Positions 22,776-31,645 of a stretch of DNA of 33,257 bases are shown here, piece by piece. The translations under genes and the position numbers were made by a program. This DNA comes from BOG-938 sp048498155. Its GTDB lineage: Bacteria; Pseudomonadota; Alphaproteobacteria; Caulobacterales; Caulobacteraceae. Numbering within the stretch: the stretch's first letter is position 1; each line of letters begins with the position of its first letter. Under the pieces are notes generated by a model, which was not told where the DNA came from, did not search any database, and saw nothing but the letters and a program-made list of their open reading frames with translations. The stretch lies in the NCBI GenBank assembly GCA_048498155.1, contig JBEHYN010000032.1:1-33257 (forward strand), in the 5' to 3' direction.

Positions 22776-23890
22776 ATGTCGAGCTCCATATAGATCAGGG
22801 CGAACACCGCATCGATGAAGATGATCGAGAAGATAGCGTGCACCACTGCGGCGGTGACGCGCCGCCCCAAGGACTCCACATCCCCCGCAACCTCCATCCC
22901 CTGGCGACAGCCGATGCCCGCGATCACCAGCGCCATGATTGGAGCCTTGCTCATGCCGACCCAGAAGTGGGAGATGCCGACATTGTCGAGCATTCGGGCC
23001 AAAAAGAAGTCGGGACTGAGACCGAGAACGCCCCAGGTCACCATCATGCCTCCCGCCAGGCCGGCGAGCACCGCCACGAAGGTCAGCAGGGGAATTGTGA
23101 ACAGCAGGGCCATGAAACGCGGCAGTACGAGGGCCTCGAACGGATCGACCCCGAGCACCAACATGGCGTCGATTTCCTGGTTCATCTTCATCGAACCAAC
23201 CTCGGCCGCGAAGCTGGACGCCGAACGACCGGCCAGCAGTACGGCGGTGATGACGATGGCGAATTCGCGCAACACGCCCACGCCGATTAACTCGACCGTG
23301 AACACCTGAGCGCCGAACTGCGTCAGCATGTGCGCGCCCAAAAAGCCGATCACGGCGCCGATGAAGAACGAGGTCACGGCCACGATCGGCATGGCGTCCA
23401 GCCCGGCCCGCTCGGCAAGGGAAATCAGCGGGGCCCAGCGCATGCGGCGCGGATCGACGATCAGCCTGCCGGCTGCCGCCAGGACGCGACCGTTAAAGGC
23501 CATGGTTTCGTAGACATCCAGTCCCACGCCGACCAAGCCTCGACCCAGCCGCTCCATCAATACCGTGAAGGTCGTGGGCGCGGCAGGAGGCGACGGGCGT
23601 TCCTTGGGCACGCGGGAGATCAGTTCGATCAGACGCAGGGTTTCCGCGCGCCCCTTTAGTGTTTCGCCTGGCTTGAGTCGGCCTTGAGCGGCGCTGAGGA
23701 TAGCCATGGCGCCCACTGTGTCGCAGCGTCCGATGGCCGTCAGGTCTATGCGCGTGTCGGCGTGCGCGACCAGGGCCTGGTCCAGCCGTTTGTCCGCGTC
23801 GCTCATTGCGCGCGAGGTCCAGTCGCCCGTCAGCTTCGCCCACGGCCCGTCGGAGGCGTCTAGCAGGCTGAAATCCGCAGGCTGATCCAT
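22772..23890 (-). CDS. mlaE: MlaE-type permease with N-terminal STAS (MlaB-like) domain
   Basis: This 372-residue protein has an N-terminal STAS domain (about residues 1-95; LTGDWTSRAMSDADKRLDQ, RIDLTAIGRCDTVGAMAILS) fused to a MlaE permease (about 110-372). The permease shows GRLIVDPRRMRWAP and later GSMKMNQEIDAMLVLGVDPFEALVLPR, the hallmark cytoplasmic loop, with five to six membrane helices. In enterics the STAS domain is the separate MlaB. The fusion is known in other proteobacteria. It is the first gene of the operon; the 144 bp upstream show no obvious promoter that I can name. Confidence 0.93.
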   Translation of the reverse strand: MDQPADFSLLDASDGPWAKLTGDWTSRAMSDADKRLDQALVAHADTRIDLTAIGRCDTVGAMAILSAAQGRLKPGETLKGRAETLRLIELISRVPKERPSPPAAPTTFTVLMERLGRGLVGVGLDVYETMAFNGRVLAAAGRLIVDPRRMRWAPLISLAERAGLDAMPIVAVTSFFIGAVIGFLGAHMLTQFGAQVFTVELIGVGVLREFAIVITAVLLAGRSASSFAAEVGSMKMNQEIDAMLVLGVDPFEALVLPRFMALLFTIPLLTFVAVLAGLAGGMMVTWGVLGLSPDFFLARMLDNVGISHFWVGMSKAPIMALVIAGIGCRQGMEVAGDVESLGRRVTAAVVHAIFSIIFIDAVFALIYMELDI

Positions 23891-24034
23891 CAGACGAGAG
23901 CGTCCATTCTGACCCGACGAGCAAGATCGTCGGGATTTTCAAAGTTCAGTGTCCGCCGCACCGGCGCGCCCGGTCAATGCGCCAACGCGGATAATCCAGG
24001 CACGCGAACGAACAATGCCTCACGCCATCCAATC

Positions 24035-24346
24035 TCAACCCACCAAGTCCCTATATTCAGGATGACGGCGGATATAGACCTCGGCGTAGGGACACAGGGG
24101 CGAGACCTTCAAGCCGTTGTCGCCAGCATACTCAAGCACCCCTTTCATCACGCGCGCGGCCACCCCGCCACCCTGCAAATCGAGTGGCGTTTCCACATGG
24201 GTGATCGTCAGCAGGCCCGGTTTGCGCCGATAGTCGGCGAAGGCGACCTGGCCACCCACCACCAATTCGAAGCGGTTGCGCGCCGGATTATCAACCACCT
24301 GCTCGTTCGCGGCGCCGGCGGACTCCGTGGCGGACTTTCCAGACAT
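24035..24346 (-). CDS. Small GNAT-family N-acetyltransferase-like protein
   Basis: This 103-residue protein matches the short YjdJ/Gtn-type GNAT group (N-acetyltransferase domain of about 90 residues). Visible motifs are NRFELVVGGQVAFADYRRKPG, then ITHVETPLDLQGGGVAARVMKGVLEYA, where LQGGGVA is the acetyl-CoA loop (G-x-G-x-A), and VSPLCPYAEVYIRRHPEY, the C-terminal signature with Cys and Tyr. The acceptor substrate is unknown. ATG 24346 has AGAGGG 5 nt upstream; the frame reaches to 24367 without support. It lies downstream of mnmA on the same strand with a 118-bp gap. Confidence 0.85.
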   Translation of the reverse strand: MSGKSATESAGAANEQVVDNPARNRFELVVGGQVAFADYRRKPGLLTITHVETPLDLQGGGVAARVMKGVLEYAGDNGLKVSPLCPYAEVYIRRHPEYRDLVG

Positions 24347-24464
24347 TGCAACCCTCTCCCGCATCAACCCGCGTCCAAGGCCAAGGCTCCGCTTGCGCGC
24401 CTAACATCGTCAAGCCGGACCAAGGCATGCGGCCGCCACGGCGCCGGCGGCAGGCTGGACGCGT

Positions 24465-25634
24465 TCAGCGCCCGGCCGTCGTCGCTGCGATAAAGCCACC
24501 GCCAAGCACCCGGCTGGGGTCCTGCGGGTCGTAAAGGGCGCATGCCTGGCCAGGAGCGACCCCCTCCTCGGCGCTGTCGAAGGCCACGGCGGGAACGCCA
24601 TCGATCAGCGTCAGATGTCCGGAGGCCGGCTCGCGGGTGGAGCGCACGCGGGCCAGCACCTTCAGGCCTCCGGCCGCCGCATCGGCCAAGGTCGGCTGAT
24701 CGCCTAGCCAGTTGCATTCCTTCAAGATTAAAGCGGAGGTGAGCAGGGCCTCGCGCGGGCCGACGATCACCTGGCGCTTGTCCGCATCGATGCGCACCAC
24801 GAACAGCGGCTCGCCAACCGCCACCGTCAGGCCGCGCCTCTGGCCCACCGTGTAGCGGGTCACGCCCTCATGACGGCCCAGCACGCGTCCGTCCAGATGC
24901 ACGATCTCGCCCGGCAGGGCGCCGTGGGGGCGCAAACGGTCGATCACCGTGGTGTACTTGCCTTCAGGCACGAAGCAGATGTCCTGGCTGTCGGGCTTAT
25001 CCGCCACGCCGAGGCCAAGTCGCGCGGCCTCGACACGGACCTGCGGCTTGTCCAGCCCGCCCAAGGGAAAGCGCAGAAAATCCAGCTGATCGCGAGTTGT
25101 GGCGAACAGAAAATAGCTTTGGTCACGGGCCGGATCGATCGCGCGGTGAAGTTGCGGCCCGGCCGGAGCCATCAGCCGCTGCACATAGTGGCCGGTGGCC
25201 AGGGCCTGAGCGCCCAGATCGCGCGCCACCTCCATCAGGTCGCGGAACTTGACCGTTTGATTGCAGCGCACGCAGGGGATGGGCGTCTCGCCCCGCAGAT
25301 AGGCGTCAGCGAATTCCTCGATCACTTCCTGGCGAAAGCGGCTTTCATAGTCGAGCACATAGTGCGGCATGCCGATGGCGTCAGCCGCCATGCGTGCGTC
25401 GAGAATATCCTGGCCGGCGCAGCAGGCGCCCTTCTTGGCCAGAACCGCGCCATGGTCGTAAAGTTGCAGCGTCACCCCCACCACATCATAGCCCGCGCCC
25501 TTGAGCAGGGCGGCGGTGACGGTGGAATCCACGCCCCCGGACATGGCGACGACCACCCGCGTCCCGGCAGGCAGGCCCACGGCCTGGCCCGCTCGGGCTT
25601 GGGCGTCAGTGATGTCGAGGACGTCCGTCGTCAT
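24465..25634 (-). CDS. mnmA: tRNA-specific 2-thiouridylase MnmA
   Basis: This 389-residue enzyme thiolates U34 of tRNA-Lys, -Glu and -Gln using ATP and a persulfide relay. The PP-loop SGGVDS is at residues 32-37. The first catalytic Cys is in GETPIPCVRCNQTVKF and the second in DSQDICFVPEG, as in other bacterial MnmA. ATGHYVQR and LHRAIDPARDQSYFLF are conserved. Residues 1-25 form an N-terminal extension before the VVVAMSGG strand. No strong ribosome site precedes ATG 25634, so the true start could be internal. It ends 118 bp before the GNAT gene. Confidence 0.96.
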   Translation of the reverse strand: MTTDVLDITDAQARAGQAVGLPAGTRVVVAMSGGVDSTVTAALLKGAGYDVVGVTLQLYDHGAVLAKKGACCAGQDILDARMAADAIGMPHYVLDYESRFRQEVIEEFADAYLRGETPIPCVRCNQTVKFRDLMEVARDLGAQALATGHYVQRLMAPAGPQLHRAIDPARDQSYFLFATTRDQLDFLRFPLGGLDKPQVRVEAARLGLGVADKPDSQDICFVPEGKYTTVIDRLRPHGALPGEIVHLDGRVLGRHEGVTRYTVGQRRGLTVAVGEPLFVVRIDADKRQVIVGPREALLTSALILKECNWLGDQPTLADAAAGGLKVLARVRSTREPASGHLTLIDGVPAVAFDSAEEGVAPGQACALYDPQDPSRVLGGGFIAATTAGR

Positions 25635-25697
25635 GACGACGGTATTTAGTCGCTTAGGGCCGGCTTTGCGAGGGCGGCGCGGACTAGGCCGCGCGGA

Positions 25698-26642
25698 TCA
25701 GGGGACGCCGCCGCCGCTGGATAGATAATTGAGCAGGGACATGCCCTTCAAGGTGTTGAACACCTGGGCGGAAGCCTGAAAAGCGGTCTGGGCCTGGGTC
25801 AGGTTGGTGGCGGCCGCTGCCGCGTCTGCGTTGGTCATGTCGCCCAGAACGCCGGTCAGGGTGGTCTGACGGTCGGTTTGGGTGGTCAAGGCGGCGGCCA
25901 CCTGGTTCTGCACATTGCCCCCTTGAGCAGCGGTCTGGCCTGTGGAGTCGACAACGGTGCTGACCTGGCTGATGGCGCTCTCCAGGAAGGTCTCCTGGGC
26001 GGCCGACAAGGATCCCCCAAAATTGCCTGAGACCCCTTGTTGGAAGGCCTGAATGTTGCGGAAAACGGTCATTAGGGCGCTGCCCACGTCGGTGGCCAGA
26101 AAGCCCGTTTGGACCGTGGCGGTATCGTCGATGCGGCTGACCGGCGTCAGCGTCCCGTCCTGGAAAAAGTTGGCCACGCTCGGCTGGGTGGTCAGGTCCG
26201 ACAGGGCGGCGGCGGTGAAAGGCTGGGTCGCGGTCTGTCCGCCCGAAAATACATAGTTGCCGTTGTACTGGGTGTTCAGGGCCTGGGCGGCCTGAGTGAA
26301 CAGGCTTTGCACCTGCCCCATCAGACCGGTGCCCGACCCCGCGCCCTGGGCGCTGATCAGCGCTTGCTGCAACGACTGGGCGATGCTGTTGACCTGCTCA
26401 AGCGCGGTTTGCTGGAACGTCAGTTGCACGCTGGTCTGTTTCAGCTGGCCGACCAAGCCGTCCACCCGCGCCTTGACCGATTGAGTGGCGATCAGGGCCT
26501 GGGTCTGGTTGCCGAAGCCCGAAAGATTGTCCGCGAGCATGCCGCTGGACACCTGCTTTTGGGCGGCAATTTGCCGGCTCTCGGAAGCCAGCAGGTTGGT
26601 CAGCACCGATTGGTAGGCGGTCGAGGTGGCGATGCGATCCAT
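25698..26642 (-). CDS. flgL: Flagellar hook-filament junction protein FlgL (HAP3)
   Basis: This 314-residue protein joins hook and filament next to FlgK. The N-terminal helical D0/D1 part (about residues 1-110) resembles flagellin, with RIATSTAYQSVLTNLL and LAAQKQVSSGM-like heptads. The C-terminal part ends with NLTQAQTAFQASAQVFNTLKGMSLLNYL (about 280-310), the flagellin-type C-terminal helix. The middle is a shorter variable domain containing NGNYVFSGGQTATQPF. ATG 26642 has AGGGA about 7 nt upstream and lies 14 nt after flgK, so the two are co-transcribed. Confidence 0.93.
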   Translation of the reverse strand: MDRIATSTAYQSVLTNLLASESRQIAAQKQVSSGMLADNLSGFGNQTQALIATQSVKARVDGLVGQLKQTSVQLTFQQTALEQVNSIAQSLQQALISAQGAGSGTGLMGQVQSLFTQAAQALNTQYNGNYVFSGGQTATQPFTAAALSDLTTQPSVANFFQDGTLTPVSRIDDTATVQTGFLATDVGSALMTVFRNIQAFQQGVSGNFGGSLSAAQETFLESAISQVSTVVDSTGQTAAQGGNVQNQVAAALTTQTDRQTTLTGVLGDMTNADAAAAATNLTQAQTAFQASAQVFNTLKGMSLLNYLSSGGGVP

Positions 26643-26656
26643 GGCGATTCCCTACC

Positions 26657-28747
26657 CTATGGGACCATCTGCAGCAGGGAGTCATACATGGTCGTCGCCG
26701 CCTGGATCAGGCGGGCGGAGGCGCTGTAGGCCTGCTGATAGGTGGTCAGGTTGACCAGCTCCTGGTCAAGATTCACACCGGTGGCCGATGAAAGCTGGCT
26801 GGTGGCCTGGGTGGCGGTAGCCGTCGCGACCTTCTGCGTGTTCTCGGCATTGGCGGCCTTGGCCCCGATCAGCCCGGCGATCTGGGAAGCGTAGTTGCTG
26901 ACAGTGGACGAGGCGGCGGCCAAGCCTCCCGCGGCCGCGAATGACGCGGCGCGAGAGCCGGACTGGGCCAGGGCGAAAGCGCCGGTTCCATCACCGCTCA
27001 GCAGAGCCGCTGCACCGGCGGATGCTGACAGATTCAGCGTGGCGAACGGCAGCTTGGTCGGGTTCTGAGCGATGTCCGCGCGCACCGAATAGCTCGTCGT
27101 CAACGCGGCGGTGGCGCTGTCGCCAATACCGAACATCTGGCTGAGGTTGGGACCGCCGGCGCTGTTGGCCGTGCTGTCCGACATCAACGAGACCGAGGCC
27201 GCGCTATTGTTGTTGGCGGTGAACGCCAGCCGGCCGTTGGCGTCCAGGCTGAAGGATCCATAGGCTCCAACACCTGTGTTCAGCGCGCTCAGCACGCCCG
27301 ACACGGTCCCGCCCGAGGGCATGGCGACGCTGACCTGGCGCAGCGGGGCGCCGTTCGCGTCCGTCAGCTGCAGGGCGATGGTCCCGCTAAAGGTATTGGG
27401 GGATGCGCTGGTCAGTCCCGTCGCCAAGCGGGTGAAGCTGGATGACGCCACTAGATTATTCAGGCCGAAGAACTGGCTGAAACCCTGGCCGGCGTTGGTC
27501 GCGGGCGTAGTGGGATCGTCGGCGATGGCCACCCCGTTTCCGGCGCCGCTGGCCGACACGCTCAAGGCGCCGTTGGTGAAGGCGGCCGAGCCGCTAGGCG
27601 ACAAGAGCCCGTTCAAGGTGGCGAGGAAATTGCTCGGGGTGAAGGCGGTGGGCGTTGCACCCACCGTCATGGTTCCGGCGCCGAAATCAATCGCCACCTG
27701 CGTCTGGATGACGCCGGCGCTGTTGACCACCGCGATGGTGGTCTGACCCGTAAAGCCGCCGACTGCCGTGGACAGGGCCATGCCCATGGCCTGTCCGGTC
27801 AAGCTGGTCGGCGCGGGCACGGCGGTTGAGGCATTGCTGGCATGGTTCAGTTGATTGACCGCCTGGCTGACATATTCCCCCAGTTGGGCGGATATTTGGG
27901 GCAATTCGACCTGACTGAGTTGAAATTGGCCGCCGATGTCGCCGCCGCCTGGATCGATAGCTTGTGGCCCGCCATGAGGCGGGGTCGCGGTCAGCACCCC
28001 GGCCACGCCGGACTGGCTGAAAGCCAAGGTCGCGGGGCCCATGTCGCCGGCAAGGTACACCCCCTCGGCGGAACGCACCGTCACCCCGCCCGTCGCAGTG
28101 GAAGAGACATTGACCGCGATAAGGGCGGATAGCTGAGTGAGCAACAGGGTCTGCTGGTCCTGGGAGCCGGTTGCGTCGCCGCCGCTTAGGTTGGCCTGGG
28201 TGATGGCGCCGTTGAGCTTGCTGATCTGCTGTAGCAGCCCGTTGGTCGTGGTCACATCGGCGCTGACCTGCTGGCTGGCCTGGCTCTGAAGTTGGCCAAT
28301 GCTGGCGGCGAGCCCCTTGGCGCTGTTTAGGAAAGTGGATACCGCACTCACCGCGCTTTGCCGCAGCAAGGTCGACGAGGGCGTGTCTGAGGCCGCGGAG
28401 AAGGCGGCGTAAACATTGTCCAAATTGGCGAAGAACGAATTGGACGAAGTGGGGTCGCCGAACAGTGCCTGAGCGCGGTCCAGCATGCTGGACACCGCCT
28501 GGGCCTGACCTGACTGGGCGGTGGCGGTATAGCTGGCCTGCTGCAGATACCGATCGGCCGCATTCTGCACGCCCTGAACGCTGACCCCGCCGCCCACGCC
28601 GCCGGCCACCAGCTCCTGCTGATTGACCAACTTGCGCGAATAGCCGGCAGTGTTGACGTTAGAGACGTTGTTGGACGTCACCTCGACCTGGGTCTGGGCC
28701 GCCTTCAAGGCAGACTGAGCTATGGTCATGATGTTGCCGATAGTCAT
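26657..28747 (-). CDS. flgK: Flagellar hook-associated protein FlgK (HAP1)
   Basis: This 696-residue protein begins MTIGNIMTIAQSALKAAQTQVEV and carries the FlgK/rod-type N-terminal motif SNNVSNVNTAGYSRKLV (about residues 27-43). A helical D1 part with LDRAQALFGDPTSSNSFFANLDNVYAAF follows. The C-terminal domain ends with LDQELVNLTTYQQAYSASARLIQ (about 660-682). The centre is a long Thr/Ser/Gly-rich beta region, larger than in enteric FlgK. ATG 28747 is my choice over the open frame to 28798 and over ATG 28729. Divergent fliK lies across a 295-bp gap, and a sigma-54-like site lies 171 bp upstream. Confidence 0.92.
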   Translation of the reverse strand: MTIGNIMTIAQSALKAAQTQVEVTSNNVSNVNTAGYSRKLVNQQELVAGGVGGGVSVQGVQNAADRYLQQASYTATAQSGQAQAVSSMLDRAQALFGDPTSSNSFFANLDNVYAAFSAASDTPSSTLLRQSAVSAVSTFLNSAKGLAASIGQLQSQASQQVSADVTTTNGLLQQISKLNGAITQANLSGGDATGSQDQQTLLLTQLSALIAVNVSSTATGGVTVRSAEGVYLAGDMGPATLAFSQSGVAGVLTATPPHGGPQAIDPGGGDIGGQFQLSQVELPQISAQLGEYVSQAVNQLNHASNASTAVPAPTSLTGQAMGMALSTAVGGFTGQTTIAVVNSAGVIQTQVAIDFGAGTMTVGATPTAFTPSNFLATLNGLLSPSGSAAFTNGALSVSASGAGNGVAIADDPTTPATNAGQGFSQFFGLNNLVASSSFTRLATGLTSASPNTFSGTIALQLTDANGAPLRQVSVAMPSGGTVSGVLSALNTGVGAYGSFSLDANGRLAFTANNNSAASVSLMSDSTANSAGGPNLSQMFGIGDSATAALTTSYSVRADIAQNPTKLPFATLNLSASAGAAALLSGDGTGAFALAQSGSRAASFAAAGGLAAASSTVSNYASQIAGLIGAKAANAENTQKVATATATQATSQLSSATGVNLDQELVNLTTYQQAYSASARLIQAATTMYDSLLQMVP

Positions 28748-28917
28748 TGTCGGCTGTCCCAACGGAGGAACGCGGCAAGGCGGCGCCCGGCAATGCATGG
28801 CTGTTCGCTCGGCGAGTTTTGCCTAGCCACGCTGCCCAGAGGCAAGCGCCAAACAACTAAGTCTTTGATTTCTATAGGCACAGCCAACAAGTCAAAACTC
28901 CTGTCGCCAACAGAGGC

Positions 28918-28932
28918 GCAAGACGGGCGCCA
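28918..28932 (-). promoter_or_regulatory. Candidate sigma-54 promoter upstream of flgK
   Basis: On the minus strand the sequence TGGCGCCCGTCTTGC fits the sigma-54 consensus TGGCACG-N4-TTGC with GG and GC at the correct 10-nt spacing and five of seven -24 bases. Its start point would lie about 160 nt before flgK. The rest of the 28748-29042 gap shows no other clear signal. Class III/IV flagellar genes in Caulobacterales often use sigma-54, which fits the context, but the long leader lowers confidence. Confidence 0.45.
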
Positions 28933-29042
28933 ACTTGCCGACTGCACGGCAAACATCGGCGCCCTGACAATTACGGATCGGCAAAAAACGCCTCCGCGCC
29001 TCCGGCCTCCCCGATTACCGATCAACAACTTCCTTTGTTTTC

Positions 29043-30911
29043 ATGGTGTTACTGCCGGTCGGCAAGTTGGCGCAGGCATTGCTACTGAGGGATCGAACCT
29101 TTGCGCAGGATGCGCCGATCTCCAATCCGACCGCCGACGGCGTCACACAGAACGGCCCCATGTTCATTGCGTCCTTGCCCACCGCCGTGCCTTGCTCGCC
29201 GCCCTTCCCGGCGCCGGGCGGGCCGTCGACCAGCGTGACAGGCGACGTCGCGGCGGGCTCGCCGCTTTTGCCGCAGACGGATGCGAGCGGCTTTGAAACC
29301 CTGTTGCAAGGTACGGCGACGACGAGCAAAATCGGTGCGACAAAGGTCGCGACCGCAGACCCCAAGTCGCAATTGCCCCTGTGGCCCGACAGTGCGCCCG
29401 GCTCCGACTTGGCGCAGGCCCTAGCTGCAAGCCTGAGCATCCAGGTTCCCCAGCCCCTCGCCCCTCAGTCCGCCGCGCCCAGCGATGCAGGCTTGTCTGG
29501 CGGTGGATCGCCGATGAGCGCCGCCCTGGCGTTTGTCGTCCCGTTTGCGCCAAACCTCGCGACAGCAAAGCCCGGCTTGCTCGCGAGCCAAGAACCGTCA
29601 ACGCAAGCCGATGCGCCTGTGTCCGGGGGCCCGTCGTCTCCTGCTATCGCGCCGGAACCTGCGCCAGCCAGCCCAGCCGCCCCCGCCGAGAGCGTCCGAT
29701 CGCCCAGGCCTGCATCGCGTTTGAATGCAGCAATAGCGCCTACGGCCAGACCGGTCGCTGATGCGCTCCAAGCCGCAGCGGCGCCGCACGCCACCCTAGC
29801 GGCGGCATCCGTCCCGAACCTCACCAGCGCGCCTGCGCCAAGGGATGCGGCGGCGGCCCCGAGCGACCCGCTGTCTTCCTCGGGTTCGGATTTGGCGATC
29901 AATCAGGGCCTAAGTCCGAGCCTGAAGGACCCAAGCCCGTCGGTGAAGCCCGCAGCACGGCCATCGACGCCGCAGTCACCAGCCGACGCTGCGGCGGACG
30001 GCGTCGTCCAGACTGCAGCTGCCCGGCCGGCCTCGGCAGTCGATCAGGCTCCGGCTCTCGCCCCGCCCACCCTGCTTTCCACGACTGCGACGCCAGACAA
30101 CGCTCCGAGCCTGATCCAGGCGACGGCGCAACCCATCGGCCAGCCCCAAAGCCAACTGCGGCCATCGGCGACGAGCGGGTCGAGCCGCGCCCTAGCCGCT
30201 TCCGTCAAGACATCCCCGTCCGGCAGCTCTCAGCCAGGGGCGCCTGCGACGGCCAACATGTCACCTGACCAAGCCCTGGCCCTGACCGGGACCGTTTCGG
30301 AAAGTCCGGCTAAGGACCAGGGCGGCGATAAGGTTCTGGGCGGCCAGGCCCCGCCCGTCGATGATGCGCCGATAGTCGCGGCGGGTCCCGCGCCCGATGG
30401 GTCCGCCATCGCCGGGTCGATCCAGGCGCAAGCCGCCGCCGCGCCACCGCCGACGCTTGCCAAGGCCGACGCCCGCACGGTGTCCCAGTTGTCCGCACAG
30501 ATCGTGCAGAGCGTGAAGGGCAACAAATCTTCCTTCGACCTGACCCTGCACCCTGAGGGCCTGGGCGACGTGCAGGTTAGGGTATCGGTGGACCGCACCG
30601 GGGCCGTCACCGCCAGCATGAGCTTCAACAATCCGCAGGCCGGAGCCGAACTTGCAGGGCGGGCCGGCGAGTTGCGAGACGCCCTGGCTCAGGCAGGCTT
30701 CACCGTGGCCGACAACGGCCTCAGCTTTAACCTGGGCGGCCAAGGCCAATCAGGCGCCAACCAGGGCGCCTGGGCAGAGGCTTCCCAGCTCAACGCGGGC
30801 CGCGCCTTCCTGGCCGCGCGGGACAATTCCGACGACCTCCTGGCGGCCGTGAGCCAAGCCGCCATTCGCCTCCAGCGGCCTTCGGCCGCCGGGCTCGACA
30901 TTCTCATCTAG
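29043..30911 (+). CDS. fliK: Flagellar hook-length control protein FliK
   Basis: This protein of up to 622 residues is the secreted molecular ruler that sets hook length and triggers the export switch. The first ~470 residues are Pro/Ala/Ser-rich low-complexity sequence as expected for a ruler. The C-terminal Flg_hook domain (about residues 480-570) reads FDLTLHPEGLGDVQVRVSVD, then AGELRDALAQAGFTVADNG. The start is uncertain: ATG 29043 lacks a ribosome site, and ATG 29160 (MFIASLPTAV) is an in-frame alternative that would give 583 residues. It leads fliK-flgD-flgE, with flgD starting 11 nt after its stop. Confidence 0.88.
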   Translation: MVLLPVGKLAQALLLRDRTFAQDAPISNPTADGVTQNGPMFIASLPTAVPCSPPFPAPGGPSTSVTGDVAAGSPLLPQTDASGFETLLQGTATTSKIGATKVATADPKSQLPLWPDSAPGSDLAQALAASLSIQVPQPLAPQSAAPSDAGLSGGGSPMSAALAFVVPFAPNLATAKPGLLASQEPSTQADAPVSGGPSSPAIAPEPAPASPAAPAESVRSPRPASRLNAAIAPTARPVADALQAAAAPHATLAAASVPNLTSAPAPRDAAAAPSDPLSSSGSDLAINQGLSPSLKDPSPSVKPAARPSTPQSPADAAADGVVQTAAARPASAVDQAPALAPPTLLSTTATPDNAPSLIQATAQPIGQPQSQLRPSATSGSSRALAASVKTSPSGSSQPGAPATANMSPDQALALTGTVSESPAKDQGGDKVLGGQAPPVDDAPIVAAGPAPDGSAIAGSIQAQAAAAPPPTLAKADARTVSQLSAQIVQSVKGNKSSFDLTLHPEGLGDVQVRVSVDRTGAVTASMSFNNPQAGAELAGRAGELRDALAQAGFTVADNGLSFNLGGQGQSGANQGAWAEASQLNAGRAFLAARDNSDDLLAAVSQAAIRLQRPSAAGLDILI

Positions 30912-30922
30912 GACGCGCGCCC

Positions 30923-31621
30923 ATGACCGTAACCCCCGCCAATCAGACCACTCAGACGACTAACGCAACCTCGGCCGCCGCCGGCAACGCCGCCAATCTG
31001 GCTTCGGGTCAGAGCCAGCTCAACACCACCTACACCTCGTTCCTGACCTTGCTGACCGCCCAGCTAAGGAACCAGGATCCGCTCTCGCCTATGGATGCCA
31101 ACACCTTTACCCAGCAACTGGTGTCGATGAACGGGGTGCAGCAGCAACTTCTGTCCAACAACCTGCTTCAGCAACTGGTCTCGCAGAGCACCGGCGCGGG
31201 GAGCATAGGCAGCGCCGTGAGCCTGATCGGCAAATCGGTAACGTCCCAATCGGCGGTGCAGTCCCTTCAGAACGGTACAGCCGCGTGGACATACAACTTG
31301 GGATCGGACGCTTCGAAGGCGACGCTCGAGGTGCTGGACGACAAAGGCAACGTAGTTTGGAGTGGAGCGGCGCCCAGCCTGCATTCGGGCGACAACGCCT
31401 TTAGCTGGAATGGCAAGACCAGCTCCGGTCAGACGCTCACCAGCGGCAACTACACCCTCGGCGTGTCGGCCACCGACGCCAATAGCCAGACCATCGCCTC
31501 CACCGTCGCCATCCATGGGACCGTCACCGGGGTGCAGACCGCCGGCGGCGTCACCCAGGTCCAAGTGGGCGGCCTGCCCGTGAACTTCAACACCATCACT
31601 TCAGTATCGAACCCCAGCTAA
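30923..31621 (+). CDS. flgD: Flagellar hook assembly scaffold FlgD
   Basis: This 232-residue protein caps the growing hook and is discarded when the hook is complete. The N-terminal conserved region is at about residues 35-75, with TYTSFLTLLTAQLRNQDPLSPMD split around 37-58 and FTQQLVSMNGVQQQL following. The C-terminal FlgD Ig-like domain shows LEVLDDKGNVVWSG and NAFSWNGKTSSGQTLTSGNY. AGGA lies 9 nt before the ATG, next to the fliK stop. flgE follows 24 bp later, so fliK-flgD-flgE is one operon. Confidence 0.95.
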   Translation: MTVTPANQTTQTTNATSAAAGNAANLASGQSQLNTTYTSFLTLLTAQLRNQDPLSPMDANTFTQQLVSMNGVQQQLLSNNLLQQLVSQSTGAGSIGSAVSLIGKSVTSQSAVQSLQNGTAAWTYNLGSDASKATLEVLDDKGNVVWSGAAPSLHSGDNAFSWNGKTSSGQTLTSGNYTLGVSATDANSQTIASTVAIHGTVTGVQTAGGVTQVQVGGLPVNFNTITSVSNPS

Positions 31622-31645
31622 CTCCAAACCAAGAGGACTATCACC

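Noticed and set aside
24432..24451. GC hairpin (GCCGCC...GGCGGC) downstream of mnmA as a terminator
   Set aside because: No T tract follows on the mnmA strand, and such stems are frequent by chance at this GC content.
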